A DNA stretch of 64,000 nt from Protea cynaroides (taxonomy: Eukaryota; Streptophyta; Magnoliopsida; Proteales; Proteaceae): the NCBI GenBank assembly GCA_028583415.1, contig CM053270.1, positions 66,275,022 to 66,339,021 on the forward strand. The letters are read 5' to 3'. Shown piece after piece: positions 21,089 through 30,943 of this stretch. The notes beneath the pieces are model-generated. The model was given only the letters and a program-made list of their open reading frames with translations. It made no database searches and was not told where the DNA came from. The position numbers and the translations under genes are program-made. Each line of letters starts with the position of its first letter. Within the stretch, counting starts at the first letter, position 1.

Positions 21089-21367
21089 ATTTGATTTAAA
21101 TTATACAGATAAAGTAATTGATTTAATTATTTTAATTTATGTCTTAGTCCTTGTGGAGATAATTGGATAATTTATTTACTCTATCACAGTTAGAGTCTCA
21201 GTTCATTTAATATATAAAACTTCCGTTATTATTTATTTACTCTGATTATGGTTGTGGATGTGTATGGTTTAAGCAAACGGACACAGCCTATTTGAGATCC
21301 TGATTGAATCGTTGGTTTATTGAAGATTCATCACACCATTATGAATAGTACGGAATTGGGGTGTGAC

Positions 21368-22763
21368 ATGCAGCTGCACCTGCGACCACTTAGCTTCTGA
21401 AAGTTTGAATTAATGGAAATAAATTTTAATTTAAAATCTATAAATTTGTTAGGTTTCCAAGTGGTCTAAAAATGATTTACAAAGCTTGGACGAGGAACAA
21501 CCATCGACCAAAGGTGAGGGAACAAGACCTAAACTAATTGGCTAATAATAAATTATTTTACCTATTAAGTCCAATGTCATGAATGATTCTATACTTATAT
21601 ACTTATAATGTGCATTTCACATGTCATTTAATATTTTTGCTATTACTGTTCATGCATATTTAATTCTATTTATTTATAACATGATGATGATGATGATGTT
21701 AGGAATAGGCATGTGAATGTATGTGTGTGGTTAGTGTACTTGATGCGAGTGGAGCATCAGGGGGAGGACGTAACACTGTGGTTCATCTTGGTCACTAGAC
21801 TCTAGCTCTATCTCTATTCAAGTCTTGCCCACTAACATTGTCGTATCGCCATTACCTTAGCATTTCTATTACATCGTAGGGCATTAGGGGAGGTGGTCTC
21901 AGAACGTGTAGTCTCTGACTCTACCGAGGGGGCCTTAGCTCTATCTCTATGAACCTATTGAGGGATGCTGGGGTGAGACCTTGGATACACTATTTGGCAT
22001 TAGAATTGGTTAGTTGCAAGTCCAGTTTACAAGCCCTCGCCAATAGGGGCTTACGTGTTGGAATGGGTAGGGCATCAGGGGAAGTGTTATGCGGTGTTTG
22101 ATCCGGACACTTTAGCTCTGTCTTTATTCCATGATGGGTGCATGTGGAACAACAATGGTGTTTTATCCATTGGGCAGCTTCACACACTCGTGTATAGAGG
22201 TGCGACGACCACCAATCTTTTCTATAGCACATTGCAAACTTATAAACCAGACCAAAAATATGAATTGAATGCATGCATATGTTTATTGCATTGTTTTGTT
22301 TGCTCACTGAGCCATGATGTGTGCTCACCCTTTCGACATCGAATATTTTTAGTTGATGATGCAGGTCCTATCGTGGAAGATTATATGAATGCACCAATGT
22401 TCAGACATGTTGCTGCGATGGATATAGAAGCTATGGTGGAGTCGCATGATTCATCGTGCGAATGCAACTCTTGTATTTTCGATTAGATTTAGTTGTTGGA
22501 TTATCAGAAAGTGTAATTGATTACTTTATTTTATTTATGTCTTGAGTCATTTGGAGATAATTGGATAATTAATTATGTTATCACTGTTAGATACTCAGTT
22601 CATTAATATTAAAGACTTTCGTTATTGTTTATTTACTCTGATTATGATTGTGGTTGTATCTGTTTGATCAAATGGACACGGTCTATACGAGATCCTGGTT
22701 GAACCGTTGGTTCATAGATGATTCATCACACCATTTTGGTTGGTTCATAATTGGGGTGTGACA
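21368..22763 (+). repeat. EL1 3' LTR, last part
   Basis: Resumes after S2 with CACCTGCGACCACTTAGC and matches 4541-5920 of the 5' LTR through GGTGTGACA. Followed by the CTGAT duplication of EL1. Confidence 0.9.
22353..22486 (+). CDS. conserved 134-nt LTR segment, copy in EL1 3' LTR
   Basis: After TTTTTAG the frame reads DDAGPIVEDYMNAPMFRHVA, then MVESHDSSCECNSCIFD and TAG. The frame is open upstream to an ATG at 22055 (143 codons in total), but the upstream part is not conserved as protein between copies. Confidence 0.48.
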
Positions 22764-22768
22764 CTGAT

Positions 22769-23596
22769 GCCCTACGACGTAATAGTCCTGCTAAGGTAAT
22801 GGTGATACGACGATGTTAGTGGGCAAGACTTGAGTAGAGATAGAGCTAGAGTCTGGTGGCGAGGTCGAAGACCACCATGCCACGTCCTCTTTCTGATGCT
22901 TCACTCGCATCCAACACACCAACCACACGCATACATTCACATGTCTATTCCTAGTATCATCATCATCATCATGTTATAAATAAACAGAATTAAATATGCG
23001 TGAACAGTAATAGCAGAAATATTGGATGACATGTGAGATGCACATTACAAGCATACAAGCATAGAATCAATCATGGCATTGGACTTAATAAAAATAAAGT
23101 ATTTGTTATTAACCAATCAGTTTAGGTCTTGTTCCCTTACTTGTTAACAATACTCGATCTCCTTCCAAGCCTTGAAATTCTCTTTGAATTGATTTAACAA
23201 CCTAAAAGTTATATAAATTTAAGTTAGGGTTCATATGTGACATGTTACAGTAGTCAAAAATCAAAACAGAGCACTGATAGGTGTTTGATAGGTCCTATAG
23301 TCTCATACAGTATCGACCTTATTGTCTACGGTCGATACCCTACGATCGCATATGGTGTGACCGTAGATGCGACCATATAATTTCTGAAATCTTTTCGAAT
23401 GCCTATGGTCGATCCTCTGGTCATGCTGGTCATGCTATGGTCGACCGTAGCTGCGACCTTGAGATTTCTGGTCACAGACTACATGCAATTCGAGTTCTTC
23501 CTGGGTCAATTCTTCTAATCTTCAATGGGGTTTATTTTAAAGTTATCCTATGGCCATCATTAGTAGTTTCTTATCAACCCTAATCATAAAATTCAC
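22769..23596 (-). mobile_element. LTR X, part 2 (minus strand, runs into the gap)
   Basis: Continues LTR X after EL1, starting with CTGATGCCCTACGACG. On the reverse strand it carries the GGTCG-rich block (reverse complement of about 25290-25560 of EL2). The TATA/start end of this LTR is hidden in the gap 23597-24096. Confidence 0.85.
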
Positions 23597-24096
23597 NNNN
23601 NNNNNNNNNNNNNNNNNNNNNNNNNNNNNNNNNNNNNNNNNNNNNNNNNNNNNNNNNNNNNNNNNNNNNNNNNNNNNNNNNNNNNNNNNNNNNNNNNNNN
23701 NNNNNNNNNNNNNNNNNNNNNNNNNNNNNNNNNNNNNNNNNNNNNNNNNNNNNNNNNNNNNNNNNNNNNNNNNNNNNNNNNNNNNNNNNNNNNNNNNNNN
23801 NNNNNNNNNNNNNNNNNNNNNNNNNNNNNNNNNNNNNNNNNNNNNNNNNNNNNNNNNNNNNNNNNNNNNNNNNNNNNNNNNNNNNNNNNNNNNNNNNNNN
23901 NNNNNNNNNNNNNNNNNNNNNNNNNNNNNNNNNNNNNNNNNNNNNNNNNNNNNNNNNNNNNNNNNNNNNNNNNNNNNNNNNNNNNNNNNNNNNNNNNNNN
24001 NNNNNNNNNNNNNNNNNNNNNNNNNNNNNNNNNNNNNNNNNNNNNNNNNNNNNNNNNNNNNNNNNNNNNNNNNNNNNNNNNNNNNNNNNNNNNNNN
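23597..24096. other. assembly gap (500 N)
   Basis: Placeholder gap. It hides the end of LTR X and the left half of the MITE copy at 24097. Confidence 0.99.
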
Positions 24097-24311
24097 GAGT
24101 ATGGATTAATTACACATACCATCCACTAGTTTTTGACAATTATACATGCCACCTCTAATTTCAGAAACATGTAATAAAAAAGGTCTATTTCAATAATTAT
24201 GTTAAATCTAAATTTTAAAAAACAACTTTGCACATGTTGGATTTACAAGGAAAATCGTTATAGCAAGGTGGGAAATCTTTTTCCTTTTTCGCAAATTGAC
24301 TAGAGCGGCAT
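24097..24311 (+). mobile_element. truncated MITE copy (same family as 60469-60868)
   Basis: Matches about 60499-60710, starting TATGGATTAATTACACATACC, and loses similarity at about 24300-24311, where a TGTTATGGGG LTR begins. The left end is in the gap. Confidence 0.8.
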
Positions 24312-24636
24312 TGTTATGGGGGAAAAACATCATCTAATTAAAATCTTACACATGGCACCCAATGTTTTTTAGGCCGATCGGAGGGGCAATGTAGTGCTCG
24401 GCTTTGTCGACTCGAGTCATAGTTTTATCCGGTCACGTCCCCTAGGCGGAGGTACAATCCTATTAGGACACGTCTCTCGGTCGGAGGTATAATCCCTCTC
24501 TTGGGTTACGTTTCCCGATAGAAGTCCGAGTCCAAAGGTGGCTAGGCTATGTCGTAGGAGTCCTTCTCCTAATACGATACGATGCTAACCTTCACGGCCA
24601 TACGATCACTCGTATGGTGACTCGTGTCACTCTTAT
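24312..24636 (+). repeat. Tat-lineage 5' LTR, first part
   Basis: Begins TGTTATGGGGGAAAAACA. Interrupted by EL2 at 24637 (CTTAT at 24632-24636) and continues at 41681. Assigned to Tat because the continuation leads to a Tat-type PBS and gag. Start coordinate is inferred from the TG and the loss of MITE similarity. Confidence 0.65.
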
Positions 24637-24999
24637 TGTAAGACCCGCATTCTACTAACTTGGTCTAATCGTGTCGTGTCAGGTCTTCCCATCATTCCTG
24701 GACCAAGTGGACTGAGCGTGTAAAGGTTGATTACAAACCAGGTATGAGAATGGAGTTAAAAACACTAAAAACATACATAAGGTCGCATACCTGGGTAGGT
24801 ATGGTCGACCATAAGGAAGGTAACAAAAATTTCAAATCCAGAATCCCACGGTCGAAGTTTTTGGCCCTACGGATGACGGTTTATGCGACCGTATGATCGA
24901 CTGTGAGACCCCAGATCAGACTCCGAGTTTTAGAAACTTTCCTAAATTAAATGATTTCTTTCCTAATTGATAGAGGACTTTATATGGAGAGTTTTTCTC

Positions 25000-25007
25000 T
25001 ATATAAA
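25000..25007 (+). promoter_or_regulatory. EL2 5' LTR TATA box
   Basis: TATATAAA followed by GGACGTCCCTCAG. Confidence 0.7.
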
Positions 25008-26545
25008 GGACGTCCCTCAGTCCTTTTTAACTCTTTTAGAACATTAGTAAACTCTAGAAAAAGAGAAGGAAGAGAAGGAAGAGAAGGAAGAGAAGGAGAA
25101 GAAGAAAAATCTAAGGAGAGAAATTTGCTGAGAAGAGATTGACTCTTTTTCACAGGCAAAGGTATGAAACAAATCTCTGGAGATGTAAACTCTAAGGAAT
25201 AAGACTTATATGGAAGATAGGCAATATCAACCTATTATGATCTATGTGATTTTCTCAAACATAGAGAACCATGAGGAGTGAATTTGATGATTAGGGTTGA
25301 TAAAAAATTACTAATGATGACCATATGATAACTTTAGAATAAACCCCATAGAAGATAAGAAGAATTGACCTAGGAAGAACTCAAATTGCATTTCAGCTAC
25401 GGTTGACCATAGCATGACCAGCATGACCAGAGGATCGACCATAGGTATTCGGAAAGATTTTAGAAATCATATGGTCGCAGCTACGGTCGCACCATATGTG
25501 ACCATAGGGTATCGACCGTAGGTAGTAAGGTCGATACAGTATGAGACCATAGGACCAATCAGACACCTATTAGTACTCTGTTTTGAATTTCGACTACTGT
25601 AACATGTCACATATGAATCCTAACTTAAATTCATATAACTTTTAGGTTGTTAAATCAATTCAAAGAGAATTTCAAGGCTTGGAAGGAGATCGAGTATTGC
25701 TAACAGATGAGGGATCAAGATCTAAACTAATTGGTTAATAACAAACTATTTATTTTTATTGAGTCCAATGCCATGATTGATTATATGCTTATATGCTTGT
25801 AATGTGCATCTCACATGTCATCCAATATTCCTGCTATTACTGTTCATGCGTATTTAATTCTGTTTATTTATAATATGATGATAATGATGATGCTAGGAAT
25901 ATGCATGTAAATGTATGTGTGTGATTGGTGTGTTGGATACGAGTGGAGCATCAGGTGAGGACGTGGTATGGTGGTCTTCGATCTCGTCACCAGACTCTAG
26001 CTCTATCTCAATTCAAGTCTTGCCCACTAACATAGTCCTATCGCCATTATCTTAACAGAACTATTACGTCGTAGGGCATCAGGGGAGATGGTCTCAGACC
26101 ATGTGGTCTCTGACTCTGTCAGGGGACCTTAGCTCTATCTATATGGACATATTGAGGGATGCTGGGGTGAGGCTTTGGATACACTATTTGGCATTAGGAT
26201 TGGTTAATTACGAGCCCAGTTTGTAAGCCCTCGCCAATAAGGGCTTACATATTGGTATGGGTAGGGCATCAGGGGAAGTATTGGCGGTGTTTGATCTGGA
26301 CACTTTAGCTCTATCTTTATTCCATGGTGGGTGCATGTGGGATGGCAATGATGTTTTATCTATTGGACGGATTCACACACTTGTGTATAGAGGTGCGGCG
26401 ACCACCAAACATTTCTATAACATATTGCAAACTTATAAACCAGACGAAAGATATGAATTGAATGCATGCATATGTTTGGTTCATTGTTTTGTTTGCTCAC
26501 TGAGCCGTGATGTGTGCTCACCCTTTCGACGTCGAATATTTTTAC

Positions 26546-26679
26546 TTGATGATGCAGGTCCTACTGTTGAATAATATATGAATACGCCGACGTATGGACA
26601 CGTTGCTGCGATGGACGTAGAAGCTGAAGAAGATACCCATGATTCATCATGCGAGTGCAACCAATATATTTTTGCTTAA
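26546..26679 (+). pseudogene. conserved 134-nt LTR segment, broken copy in EL2 5' LTR
   Basis: The length is kept, but the acceptor TTTTAG is TTTTAC and an in-frame TAA follows DDAGPTVE. The tail HDSSCECNQYIFA has lost one Cys. It is decayed compared with the EL2 3' LTR copy. Confidence 0.6.
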
Positions 26680-26960
26680 GTTTAGTTATAATTTGAACAT
26701 CAGATATGTAATTGATTATTTATTTTTATGTCTTGTGGTTTGGAGATAATTGGATTAAATACTTATTTATTACTGTTAGACTCTCAGTTCATTATCTGTA
26801 AGACTTCCGCTTATTTGTTTATTATCTCTGATTATTAATGTGGAATGTGTGTGTGATTTGATATGGTGGGTACAACCTATATGAAACCATGGGTGAATCG
26901 TTGATTTATTAACAGTTCATCACACCATTCTGGTTAGACCAGAATTGAGGTGTGATAACT

Positions 26961-26972
26961 TGGTATTAGAGC
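26961..26972 (+). other. EL2 primer binding site
   Basis: TGGTATTAGAGC, one mismatch from the tRNA-Met PBS of EL1. Confidence 0.85.
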
Positions 26973-27128
26973 TACTCAGGTTCTACCTATTAACTTAACT
27001 ACTTCCACATGAGTCATGAACTGAGTTAGGATAAAATTAAAGCTGTAATAAGAACACACTATAAGCACCTGTGTTGTATGAGACATAAACTAAGAAAGAG
27101 AATAATACACATATGTAAAGGGGAAATC

Positions 27129-27133
<5 letters not shown>

Positions 27134-27199
<66 letters not shown>
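27134..27199. repeat. (AT)n microsatellite
   Basis: About 33 AT dinucleotides. A shorter (AT)n at 27292-27315 lies in a partial duplication: the segment around GGAGCTGGAGGTGCTGGAG occurs at about 27268 and again at 27415. Confidence 0.97.
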
Positions 27200-27202
<3 letters not shown>

Positions 27203-27411
27203 GGAAAATAAGACAAATGTAATAATATATCCAAATCGAGAATAAAGGAAAAAATAAATGATATCATGGAGCTGGAGGTGCTGGAGAAGGAATATATATA
27301 TATATATATATATATCCAAATGGGAATAAGACAAATGTACATCCAAATCAGAGTACAGTCCACAATCCAGACAGTTACTCTGTAGTATAAAAGGGAAAAA
27401 AATAAATGATA

Positions 27412-28689
27412 TCATGGAGCTGGAGGTGCTGGAGAAGGAGGTGCCTCACGATCTCTATCATAGTCCTCAGCATATACTCTCGTGAGCCAGGCCATATGAG
27501 TCTGAGTCGCTTGAAGACTAGCTGTCAGATCTGCTACCCACTGGTCTATAGAGCACTGGGCATCTAGAAGCTCTCCTACTCTCCAATCAGTCACCCGCTG
27601 AGGCTCTCGAATCTCACGTAACAGTCCCATCATGTCATCTGGTGGTGGGCGTGAAGGGCCAGCTGAATGAGAAGCCCTAGAAGGGCCAGCTCCAGTAGAA
27701 TACTGTGGTGATAGAGGAGGGATGGCATTCACATCCAGGTACATCTGATTATCATCCTCCTCATCATCACTCTTGTGTGCCTCTGTTGCTGCCTTTGTTG
27801 CTGCTGCTGTTGTTGCCTCTGCATCTGCTACCGCTACCCGAGTGAGAGGACGTCTCATAGTATTCCTCTCATCATCACTGACCTGTATCTCTCTCATGCC
27901 TATCCTGCTGATGGCCTCCCAATCAAGGACAGCTGAGAATGTGTCCTCAAGGATCCTCTCATCCACTAGGTCCACCTGTAGACGAGCGAGCAAGGTGGAG
28001 ATCAACCGCACATAGGGCAAGTTACCTCTTGAGCCAGGCAACGTAGCTCTGTGCATAGTCTGAAGAATAATATATGGGAGGCAGACAGGCTGCCTAGTAC
28101 AGATACAGTACAACAAGTACTGATTCAACTGTGAGACCATCTCGTAGTGTCCACCCTGGGGAATAAGATTATGCTGGATAATCTTACAGTAGACCCGTGG
28201 CTCTGGACGCAGGTTGACTGCTTTCATCTCCCAGCGGTCATCCCGAAGAATCTGATTATCTATTTTTGTACGCACCTGTGTAGACAGAAACTGTGGCTCC
28301 CTGGGTGCACAGTAAACCAACTGATAATCGTTGAAAATTCCTAGGAAATCAGCCAACTCCTGATAGTTGAAAGAGATTTGAACCCCTTTCACCTAGCTGG
28401 TGATCCGAAGCTCTCTACCCCGGTCAACATCTTCTAAGTCACCCTCTACCTATAGGTGACAGTAGAACTGCTTGACCAAGTCCGGACGAGTGCAAGCCTC
28501 GTACAAGATCACTGAAAGCCAACCCATATCACCAAACGCCCTTTCCACATCAAACAAGGCTAAATGGGTTAAATTCACACACCGACCCCCTTCCACTTTC
28601 ATCAGATCAAACCAAGGATATCGCACCTCTGCTTCAACGGACCTGAAGCGTCGTGGGTCATGAACTCGAGGAACGTTAGTGCGAATCAT
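27412..28689 (-). pseudogene. antisense gene between 5' LTR and gag of EL2 ('putative plant transposon protein'-like)
   Basis: The best-preserved copy. From Met at 28689 (MIRTNVPRVHDP) it reads RRFRSVEAEVRY, VEGGRCVNLTHLALFDVERA, GWLSVILYEA, DLVKQFYCHL, then an unbroken 326-codon stretch (27412-28392): ELADFLGIF, NLRPEPRVYCKIIQHNLIPQ, QLNQYLLYCICTRQPVCLPY, LISTLLARLQVDLVDE, acidic SDDEEDDNQ, a Pro/Ser linker and a C-terminal coiled-coil-like segment ending PPAPPAP. Stops at about 28453 and 28393 are sense codons in EL1. An acceptor (TCTTGCAG, reverse strand of 28697-28704) just upstream of the Met suggests a 5'-UTR intron. Opposite strand to gag-pol; function unknown. Confidence 0.72.
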
Positions 28690-28810
28690 GATAACTGCAA
28701 GAGAAGAAAATAAGAAAAAAAAACAAGTTAGATAAATTTGAAAATTTAACAGCATAACGACGAAAAATGGAAAAAGCCTCACTTTTCACCCAAACATTTG
28801 GGCATGAGGA

Positions 28811-28818
28811 CTTATATA
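28811..28818 (-). promoter_or_regulatory. candidate antisense promoter (TATA) for the EL2 antisense gene
   Basis: Reverse strand ACCTATATAAGTCC, about 125 bp upstream of the antisense Met, followed by a donor-like AAAA|GTGAGG (reverse strand of about 28779-28784). The EL1 equivalent is degraded to CTATGTAAG. Confidence 0.4.
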
Positions 28819-28819
28819 G

Positions 28820-29589
28820 GTCCCAAACAATCCTGCAAGGCTCATACAATAGGATATTTGAACTAGGTAGGTCGAATTTGAAGAAATTTTGACAATTGGG
28901 AAAAACCCTAAAATTTAGGTCAAAAATAGAAATTTTTAAGTTTCTACTAAACTAACTGATGAAACTCAAATTTTCTTGAGGGCTTTCATCCATTGGGTGG
29001 CCAATAACAAAATCCCCCAATAAAAATTCAATTTTTAAGATCAGAAAAATATTAATTAGAAGAAAATCCTACAAATAGCAAAAACCCTAGGTATGAAAGC
29101 TTAAAAATGGAGAAAAGTAGAGAACATACCTCAAGAAATGGAGTGACGGATGTTGATCAATGGAAAAATCACCAAGTTTGTATGGTCGACACTGTAGCAA
29201 CTCACTGGTAGCGAGTTAAGTAGAGACTGTAGGAGGAAGAAGGAAAATGAGAGGGAAAAATTTCAAAAAATAGGTTTAAAACCCTAATCTTGAATCATAC
29301 GGTCACACAATTCGACCAAAACCATCGACCGTATGATCGACCATATGATCAACCATAGGGTCTCAATAAGTTTTCAAGATTTTGAAGGTCGCACCTATGG
29401 TCGCACAACATGCGACCGTAGGCCATCAACCGTATGACTGACTGTTGTCTGCATTTTGATTCTATTTGAACTTTTGTCTATTAATCTTGTTTCTTTTCTC
29501 GCTTTCCATTGTGAGACTAACCCAATACTACCATCATATCTTGTCTCACATGTACAGCCTTTCCAAGTACCATTCAATTAAGAGTTTAA
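28820..29589. other. EL2 leader, non-coding
   Basis: AT-rich leader homologous to 7550-8436 of EL1. It has single GGTCG motifs (about 29290-29440: GACCGTATGATCGACC) rather than the tandem array of EL1. Confidence 0.6.
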
Positions 29590-30813
29590 ATGGCTCGACG
29601 CAGAGTAAGTAGAAGGAGACAAAATGCAAACCCATCTCCACCACCTATGGAGACTAATGACAATGAGGGTCAGCAAGGACAGAAAGGAAATATTAGAACT
29701 CAAAATGCTGCACCTCAGAATGTGCACACCCAAGCCAACCCAACCAACTTACCTGCACCATCTACAGATTTGGCTACTGCGGTGATGAATTTGACACAAC
29801 AAATACAGCATATACAGCAAGTGCAAGCCAACATGCAAGCTGCTATGGGAATTGCTTTTTCAGCTGCAAACACAACATCTCTACCTACAGGACAAGCTAG
29901 TACGACACCTGGTGGTAGCAACACTGTACCCCAAGCACCGCAAACCCCAGCAGTACAAGGCCAAGTACCAAATCCTGAAGCACTGCAAAGCGGGTATAAC
30001 CAAGGTAATTATCAGTATCAACAACCTATGTATGGAGCATATGCATAGTATCAGCTTGATCACTCCAGATTGATCGAGCATTTCCTGGAGTTGAAGCCGA
30101 AGGAATTTACAGGCAAGCCATCAGATCCGTTATAGCCAGCTCACTGGATCGATGAGATGGAAAGAAACTTTATGATGATGACTATAAATGAAGAAGAGAA
30201 GGTATTATGTGCCACTTTTATGCTAAAAGGTGATGCACACCATTGGTGGAAATCTACTCGGAGTAATCTGTTGACAAAGAACGCCCAACTGACTTGGGCT
30301 ATCCATAAATAAGCTTTCTTCGAGAAGTATTTTCCCAGGAGTTTCAGAGATCAAATGGAAAAGGAGTTTCTAAGTCTGTATCAGGGATGTAGAAGCATAT
30401 CAACAACGTTATGAAGAATTGTTTTTCTTTGCTCCCTCTAGCATGCATGAGGAAAATACCAAAACTCGAAGGTTCGTCATGGGACTTAGGGGAAGCATCC
30501 ATGAGCATGTATTGGGACTGAAAAAGAAGATTTATAATGAAGCTGTACAGATTGCTCGAGTACTGGAATTGAGCCAGAGGGAAAGTTATTTTGCTCAAAA
30601 CAGAGGTATAAAGAGGCCCAATGGAAACTCATACAAAGGAGGGAACTCAAAGACATTTAAACCCTTCCGTACACAAGGCTTCAATGCTGCAGCCAAGACT
30701 ACTCTGACAGCCCAACCTCAACAGAAGCAAAGTAATGCTGGAGTCAAATGCTTCAATTGCGATCAAGTAGGACATTATTCAAGAGAGTGTCCTAAGCCAA
30801 GGAAGCAGCTATA
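29590..30813 (+). pseudogene. gag: EL2 gag remnant
   Basis: Starts MARRRVSRRRQN, a basic N-terminus. Gln/Ala/Pro-rich to about 30046. Gag domain about 30050-30480 (LELKPKEFTGKPSDP, GDAHHWWKST). CCHC knuckle CFNCDQVGHYSREC at about 30750-30791, followed by PKPRKQL and TAG. In-frame stops near 30046, 30133 and 30309 and a deletion near 30388 break it. Confidence 0.9.
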
Positions 30814-30874
30814 GCAAGGAAAGATTTATGCAGTTACAACTCAGATGCTGCCGCATCGCCTGATGTGGTCACAG

Positions 30875-30943
30875 GTATGACTTGAAATATGCATTTTGTA
30901 CTACCTTGTGTAAGCAAGTAGACTAAATTAAATCAAATCACAG
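30875..30943 (+). other. 69-nt intron-like sequence before protease (EL2)
   Basis: GTATGACTT...AAATCACAG, flanked by GTCACAG and GTATCGTACC. Contains TGA and TAG in frame; without it VVTG|IVPINGLPARVLFDSG is continuous. The outer ten bases TCACAGGTAT are repeated at both borders, so the exact cut is ambiguous. Confidence 0.6.

Larger units (their letters stand above)
16773..21367 (+). mobile_element. S2: solo Tekay-type LTR nested in EL1 3' LTR
   Basis: TGTAAGACCT...GGTGTGACA with flanks TGAAG (16768-16772) and TGCAG (21368-21372), a 5-bp duplication with one mismatch. There is no PBS, internal region or PPT, so it is a solo LTR. TATA box at 17138-17145 (TATAAATA). Interrupted by S3 at 17650-19937. 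Carries GGTCG motifs of the AGGGTCG type. About 2.3 kb without S3. Confidence 0.87.
3413..22763 (+). mobile_element. EL1: Tekay/Del-clade Ty3/gypsy element, degenerate and nested
   Basis: Bounded by TGTAATACCC at 3413 and GGTGTGACA at 22763, with target duplication CTGAT at 3408-3412 and 22764-22768. Order: 5' LTR, tRNA-Met-type PBS, antisense gene, leader with minisatellite, gag, protease, RT, RNase H, integrase, chromodomain-like end, polypurine tract, 3' LTR. The 3' LTR is split by S1 (13262-15614) and S2 (16773-21367). Removing these gives a 3' LTR of about 2.55 kb, close to the 2508-bp 5' LTR. Many stops and frameshifts make it non-autonomous now. Clade assignment rests on the integrase-chromodomain tail, PPT context and long LTRs. 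Confidence 0.92.
24637..26957 (+). repeat. EL2 5' LTR
   Basis: 2321 bp. TATA at 25000, GA-rich leader (about 25058-25110), donor-like AAAG|GTATGA (about 25160), GGTCG-palindrome block (25396-25560), 134-nt segment (26546-26679). Ends ...GGTGTGATA; the final CA has mutated to TA. Confidence 0.9.

Noticed and set aside
22055..22352. The full 143-codon LTR frame as one protein
   Set aside because: The part before the TTTTAG acceptor is not conserved at the protein level in the diverged S1 LTR or frame-consistent in others; only the 134-nt segment is.
23550..24158. Long frames spanning N runs (also at 62677-63405)
   Set aside because: Artefacts of translating the scaffold gaps.
27059..27415. 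Tyr/Ile-rich frames of about 100 codons
   Set aside because: Produced by the (AT)n microsatellite in the EL2 leader.
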